A stretch of DNA of 34,659 bases. Source: Methanomicrobiales archaeon (lineage in GTDB: Archaea; Halobacteriota; Methanomicrobia; Methanomicrobiales; Methanospirillaceae). Shown here one piece after another: positions 31,353 through 34,659 of the stretch (the first letter of the stretch is position 1; each line of letters begins with the position of its first letter). A program made the position numbers and the translations under genes. The notes under the pieces were generated by a model. The model was not told where the DNA came from, searched no databases, and worked only from the letters and a program-made list of their open reading frames with translations. Location: contig JAPKXR010000218.1 of assembly GCA_026394715.1 (NCBI GenBank), forward strand, positions 1 to 34,659. The letters are read 5' to 3'.

Positions 31353-32387
31353 CTATTTACTGCCTGCAAGCCCCACCAGTACCGAAGGATAGGTTACACT
31401 TTTTTCGGGAATTGTATGCAGGCGAAGGGAGATCTTACGGTCAAATTTCTGCTGCATCATCGTAGAAAGAGTCTCTAGCGGTGGTAGCGTGCCTTCGCCA
31501 CTGAGGACGACATCAACACCTTCGCCTGACAGCACCACCTTCTGTACCTGGTATGGTGCAAACCCAATCCATTCCCTTACCACCTCCTTCGCTACTACCT
31601 GGTCATTTGTTGCCTGGATGGCCTGGTAGCTGGTGACCGTGAGTACACCGATAAGCAGGATGCTTGCAATGATCAACGCCACCATCGTTTTTTTTCGCGT
31701 CTCCTCTTTCATCTCCATCCGTACCGCTTTCGGTAGTCCCATCAGGCCGAACATGGTCGTTACTGCCACCAGGATTGCGATAAAATTGGTGAGGAAAAGG
31801 AGAAAAGCACCTCCTGCTTCAACAAATCCCCCGTGGAACAATGTAATTCCCACGACGCACAGCGGTGGGACGAGCGAGATCGCAATCGCGACACCAGCAA
31901 GGGAATCTGCTATTTCCTGCCGCCCTATCGCGAAAGCTCCGGCAGCACCGGCGGCAAGGGCGATGCATAAATCAAGCAGGCCCGGAGATACCCGGGATGA
32001 GACCTGAGGATTTTGTGTCAGGGATATGAGCCCACCCGGTACGACCGCCGTCAGGAGCATCGCAAGCCCGATTACACCGAGCACCCCGAGAACGACAAGG
32101 GTCATGGATCTTATCGCCCGCTTTGAAGCACCCATTGATATGGCTGCCGCGGATGCGATGATGGGAGTCATCAGCGGGGCAACAATCATCGCACCGATGA
32201 CGGACGCCGTAGAATCTGTGATGACCCCATACGTCGCAATAACCGTCGCAAGTGCCAGCAGGACAGTGAAATTTACAATCTGCCGTTCCCGCTTTTCCCC
32301 TTCAAAAAATAACTTGGATTCGAATATCGGAATATAGTCCAGATCAAACCGGCCCGCTTTAAGTTTTTTGAAAAATCCTTCAGCCAT
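31353..32387 (-). CDS. DUF389 family membrane protein
   Basis: This 344-residue integral membrane protein of the DUF389 (TIGR00341-like) family has an unknown function. The signature is clear: SVIGAMIVAPLMTPIIASAAAISMG near residue 60, followed by about six further hydrophobic helices with small-residue-rich faces (ALAAGAAGAFAIGRQEIADSLAGVAIAISLVPPLCVVG). A soluble C-terminal part (about 270-344) of beta/alpha character follows the last helix. AGGGG lies about 5 nt before the ATG. It is divergent from the two-TM gene at 32597, with a shared promoter region of about 200 bp. Its co-orientation with the Ca2+ pump across a 333-bp gap does not prove an operon. Confidence 0.9.
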   Translation of the reverse strand: MAEGFFKKLKAGRFDLDYIPIFESKLFFEGEKRERQIVNFTVLLALATVIATYGVITDSTASVIGAMIVAPLMTPIIASAAAISMGASKRAIRSMTLVVLGVLGVIGLAMLLTAVVPGGLISLTQNPQVSSRVSPGLLDLCIALAAGAAGAFAIGRQEIADSLAGVAIAISLVPPLCVVGITLFHGGFVEAGGAFLLFLTNFIAILVAVTTMFGLMGLPKAVRMEMKEETRKKTMVALIIASILLIGVLTVTSYQAIQATNDQVVAKEVVREWIGFAPYQVQKVVLSGEGVDVVLSGEGTLPPLETLSTMMQQKFDRKISLRLHTIPEKSVTYPSVLVGLAGSK

Positions 32388-32596
32388 TCGTCCCCTCTGT
32401 CAACCATTCGTATAAAAATTATAGGAGTATCCATACTTAAGTGGCCTGGATTAAAACGTGGAGATTTAAAATACTTAAACCTGCAGGGGTAGAGAAGCAG
32501 AACAATTAATAGTAGTAAGCCGAAGAAAAATGCATTCGTCAACCTCATGAATTTCCGTGAGCTGGAAATTTATCGTGATTACGGCGGGAGAATTGA

Positions 32597-33196
32597 ATGG
32601 CCAATTATATTGAACAACTCAAAGAAGGTGATGACCAGCTGGTCGTCGAACTAAGTTTCAAACGTGTTGACCAGTTTTTCGACCCCGATGACCCGTCACC
32701 TGTAAAAAACAGGGATCTTGCTGAAGATGCACTTTTGGCAATGGTCGCGGCAATTATCGATCGGGAGCCGAAAAAAAAGGTTAACTACGTTATCAGGTTT
32801 CCCGCTTCGCAGGTGACAGAAGAGGTCGAATCGGATCTGCCCGAAGCAGTGAAAACATATTTTATCTACCGGTGTGAAGGTGCGAGGAGAAGGTTGCGGG
32901 TGCTGAGGAAACGAATGAAATACGGACTTATTTATGGCCTCAGTATCTCTACAGTGCTCATTATTATTCTGGTTTTCCTGTATTCCAAAATAACGGACCC
33001 GTTCCTCGCAGATATTGTAATTGGTGCCATCGTAATTTTCTGCTGGGTTGCCTTATGGGACCCGATTGATATTTTCCTCCACCAGTACTTATTTCAAAAG
33101 AAGACCATCGCAATCTGCACAAAAAGGATTATCAACAGTACCATCAGGGTAGAAAAGGCAGATGTCCAGCCAGACGGAATGCCTTCGGCGGGTTAA
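32597..33196 (+). CDS. Two-TM membrane protein of unknown function
   Basis: This 199-residue protein has a soluble, acidic N-terminal half (1-100) followed by a basic stretch (RRRLRVLRKR) and two membrane helices (about 108-128 and 138-157), then a charged C-terminus. GGGAG 6 nt before the ATG supports the start. The N-terminal half resembles no enzyme I know. It lies between the DUF389 gene (divergent) and a TfoX-like gene 36 bp downstream on the same strand, so the last two may be co-transcribed. Confidence 0.7.
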   Translation: MANYIEQLKEGDDQLVVELSFKRVDQFFDPDDPSPVKNRDLAEDALLAMVAAIIDREPKKKVNYVIRFPASQVTEEVESDLPEAVKTYFIYRCEGARRRLRVLRKRMKYGLIYGLSISTVLIIILVFLYSKITDPFLADIVIGAIVIFCWVALWDPIDIFLHQYLFQKKTIAICTKRIINSTIRVEKADVQPDGMPSAG

Positions 33197-33232
33197 TTTT
33201 TTTTTCAACAGCTCAATTAAGGGAATGTGATC

Positions 33233-33571
33233 ATGAACAGGGTGGGTTTTAACCAGGAGCATAAAGAGGTCCTCGACTCTCTTCTGCTGCAAATTCCCGG
33301 GGTGATTTCAGGTACGATGTTTGGCTACCCGGCATACTACATAGACAGGAAATTATTTGCCTGTGTCTACGGTGAGGGAATTGGAATTAAAATCCCAGGG
33401 AAAATTGCGGATTCGCTGGTTGGCCGGGAAGGAATTGTCCGCTTCCAGCCGATGGGCAGGAAACCGATGAAAGAATGGATCCAGGTTAACCGGGAGCGGT
33501 CGGAAGACCTCCGGAAAGACCTGGAAATCCTGATGGTTTCAATCGAATACGTCGCTTCAATTGTGAAGTAG
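33233..33571 (+). CDS. Small TfoX N-terminal-domain-like protein
   Basis: This 112-residue soluble protein contains GTMFGYPAYYIDRKLFACVYGEGIGIKIP, which matches the pattern of TfoX/Sxy N-terminal domains (MFGG...Y..G..FA.V..D.LYLK). These small domains are widespread, and their biochemical role is unclear outside competence control in Proteobacteria. A GTG at 33227 extends the frame by two codons; GGGA at 8 nt before the ATG at 33233 favours the ATG. It follows the two-TM gene by 36 bp. Confidence 0.72.
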   Translation: MNRVGFNQEHKEVLDSLLLQIPGVISGTMFGYPAYYIDRKLFACVYGEGIGIKIPGKIADSLVGREGIVRFQPMGRKPMKEWIQVNRERSEDLRKDLEILMVSIEYVASIVK

Positions 33572-33715
33572 CCGGCCGCCGGATTAACCTGTGGCGCAGA
33601 TCACAACATAATGGTGTGGATCCGCTGGTTATATTGATAAAATTCATAAATACTCAATAATGAAGCAAATAAAAAAATACACACCAATGGGTGGATATTA
33701 TTTTAATTACATCCC

Positions 33716-34659
33716 TTAACTTGAAATCCCCTCATTTTTTGCTTGTTTTTCCCTTAGTTCCCTTAGTCCAATACCCATCATTAGCGCCACTACCGAAGAA
33801 AGGACCAGTAATGCCATCATGTACTGATTCGTATTACCAATAACCACTATCAAAAGGATGGCTGTCAGGGGTACACCTAATGCCATCGTGATAACCGCCA
33901 CTTCAAGACACATTACAAGGATACCTACCGGGATTCCGGGGAACATCAGGCTTAGCGCAAGTCCTATCATGGTACAGATAAACAATGTGGGGAAAATAGG
34001 GCCACCAAGATAGCCACTCTTAAACGACAAAGCGAGGAGAACAATTTTAAGGACTGCCATAATGAGCAACATGGCGACCCCAAAATGAGCAGGGTCCATA
34101 ATAATCGAGTGAATCGATGATTCCCCTGAAAACATCAGTTCAGGAATGAAATAGCATACTATCGCGATGATCACGCCCGCAAAAAGGATCCGGGTCATGA
34201 TCCGGTCTTTAAATGGCCTTGTTATGACATCCCCCATACCTCGCATCACGAGTCCCATAAAAACTGCGATTAACGAACCAAGTACACCAAGGATAACCGC
34301 ATAGATTACGTATGAAGGGGGTAGGCTATCGACGGGTGGGAATGCCAGTAAACTGGCAAACGATTGCAACCCAAGCAGGGAGAAGAAAAGGTAACCGATG
34401 ACCCCTGCAAGAAGGTTCCATGCCAGAAATTTCAGTGCATCTTTATTGCCAACATTGAACTCTGTTGCAAAGACTGCGGTAAAAAGGGGGTTCCCAATAA
34501 TACCGTTGTACGCTGATGCCAATGCCGCAACATCAAACCCGAGGGATGCCTCATTAATAATCTTAAGTTTTGCTCTGAACCAGGCAGAAATTTCCATGAT
34601 CAGAAATGCCAGGGGACCTTCCGGCCCGACACTGGCCCCTGAAAAAAGGGAAAAAAATG
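33716..34659 (-). CDS. CLC-family chloride channel/transporter, partial (5' end beyond the window)
   Basis: The open frame runs off the right edge. An internal ATG at 34597 is not the start, because the codons before it encode FSGASVGPEGPLAFLIM, the CLC motif with the gating glutamate (GxEGP). The visible part, about 313 residues, contains the C-terminal two-thirds of a CLC core: AFNGI/YNGIIGNPLFTAVFATE near the N-side, several membrane helices, GYLGGPIFPTLFI (the second anion-binding stretch) and MALGVPLTAILLIV. No cytoplasmic CBS domains follow; it ends in a short charged tail. It is convergent with the TfoX-like gene. Whether it is a channel or a H+/Cl- exchanger cannot be told from this part. 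Confidence 0.9.
   Translation of the reverse strand, partial: FFSLFSGASVGPEGPLAFLIMEISAWFRAKLKIINEASLGFDVAALASAYNGIIGNPLFTAVFATEFNVGNKDALKFLAWNLLAGVIGYLFFSLLGLQSFASLLAFPPVDSLPPSYVIYAVILGVLGSLIAVFMGLVMRGMGDVITRPFKDRIMTRILFAGVIIAIVCYFIPELMFSGESSIHSIIMDPAHFGVAMLLIMAVLKIVLLALSFKSGYLGGPIFPTLFICTMIGLALSLMFPGIPVGILVMCLEVAVITMALGVPLTAILLIVVIGNTNQYMMALLVLSSVVALMMGIGLRELREKQAKNEGISS

Noticed and set aside
34595-34597. ATG at 34597 as the start of the CLC gene
   Set aside because: The frame stays open to the window edge and the upstream codons encode the conserved GxEGP motif, so this is an internal Met.

Overview
The window looks like chromosomal DNA from a methanogenic euryarchaeon, most likely of the order Methanomicrobiales (a Methanoregula- or Methanosphaerula-like organism). 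The evidence is a set of archaeal genes (RIO2 kinase, a DUF460 protein, cupin-type glucose-6-phosphate isomerase, an NrpR-domain protein, a TrmB regulator), archaeal TATA-type promoters, GGAGG/GGTGATC-type ribosome-binding sites and secreted proteins of the CARDB/S-layer and TPR-lipoprotein kinds. I see no rRNA, tRNA, insertion sequence, integrase or CRISPR array. The genus is inference; no marker gene is present.

Layout. Positions 1-4082 hold two small secreted proteins and a large TPR lipoprotein. Positions 4211-8382 (minus strand) hold the most unusual locus: a three-gene chaperone operon with a GrpE-like exchange factor carrying five 35-residue repeats, an Hsp70 whose alpha-helical lid is replaced by a ubiquitin-like domain, and a protein built from degenerate J-like modules that all lack HPD. 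Upstream lies an SRAP-RNase HI fusion (8596-9723) in which two SRAP active-site residues are changed. Positions 10203-13910 (minus) are an overlapping RIO2 - DUF460 - thiL operon. Divergent from it (13963-17277, plus) are a TtuA/Ncs6-like protein without its catalytic cysteines, a tandem-RCK K+ channel and NAD synthetase. Cupin glucose-6-phosphate isomerase converges on nadE.

Positions 18102-24566 contain a small secreted protein, an 890-base stretch without a convincing gene, a CARDB/S-layer-type surface protein divergent from a TrmB regulator with a 12-bp palindrome between them, an NrpR-domain protein lacking an HTH, an unknown protein and a disulfide-reductase-type flavoprotein. Positions 24700-26637 encode a one-chain fusion of N-carbamoylputrescine amidase and agmatine deiminase, which would convert agmatine to putrescine. 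The last 7 kb is rich in membrane proteins: a channel with an altered selectivity filter, a PMCA-type Ca2+ ATPase, a DUF389 protein, a two-TM protein and a CLC-type chloride channel/transporter that runs off the end.

How the genes may work together. The GrpE/Hsp70/J-like trio is tightly spaced with one translational overlap and should form a single dedicated chaperone machine beside, not instead of, the canonical DnaK system. The ubiquitin-like domain and the missing HPD motif imply non-standard client delivery and ATPase stimulation. The RCK channel and nadE are 15 bp apart, which may link K+ flux to nicotinamide nucleotide state. All functional calls rest on motif reading of the translated sequence; no database search was run.
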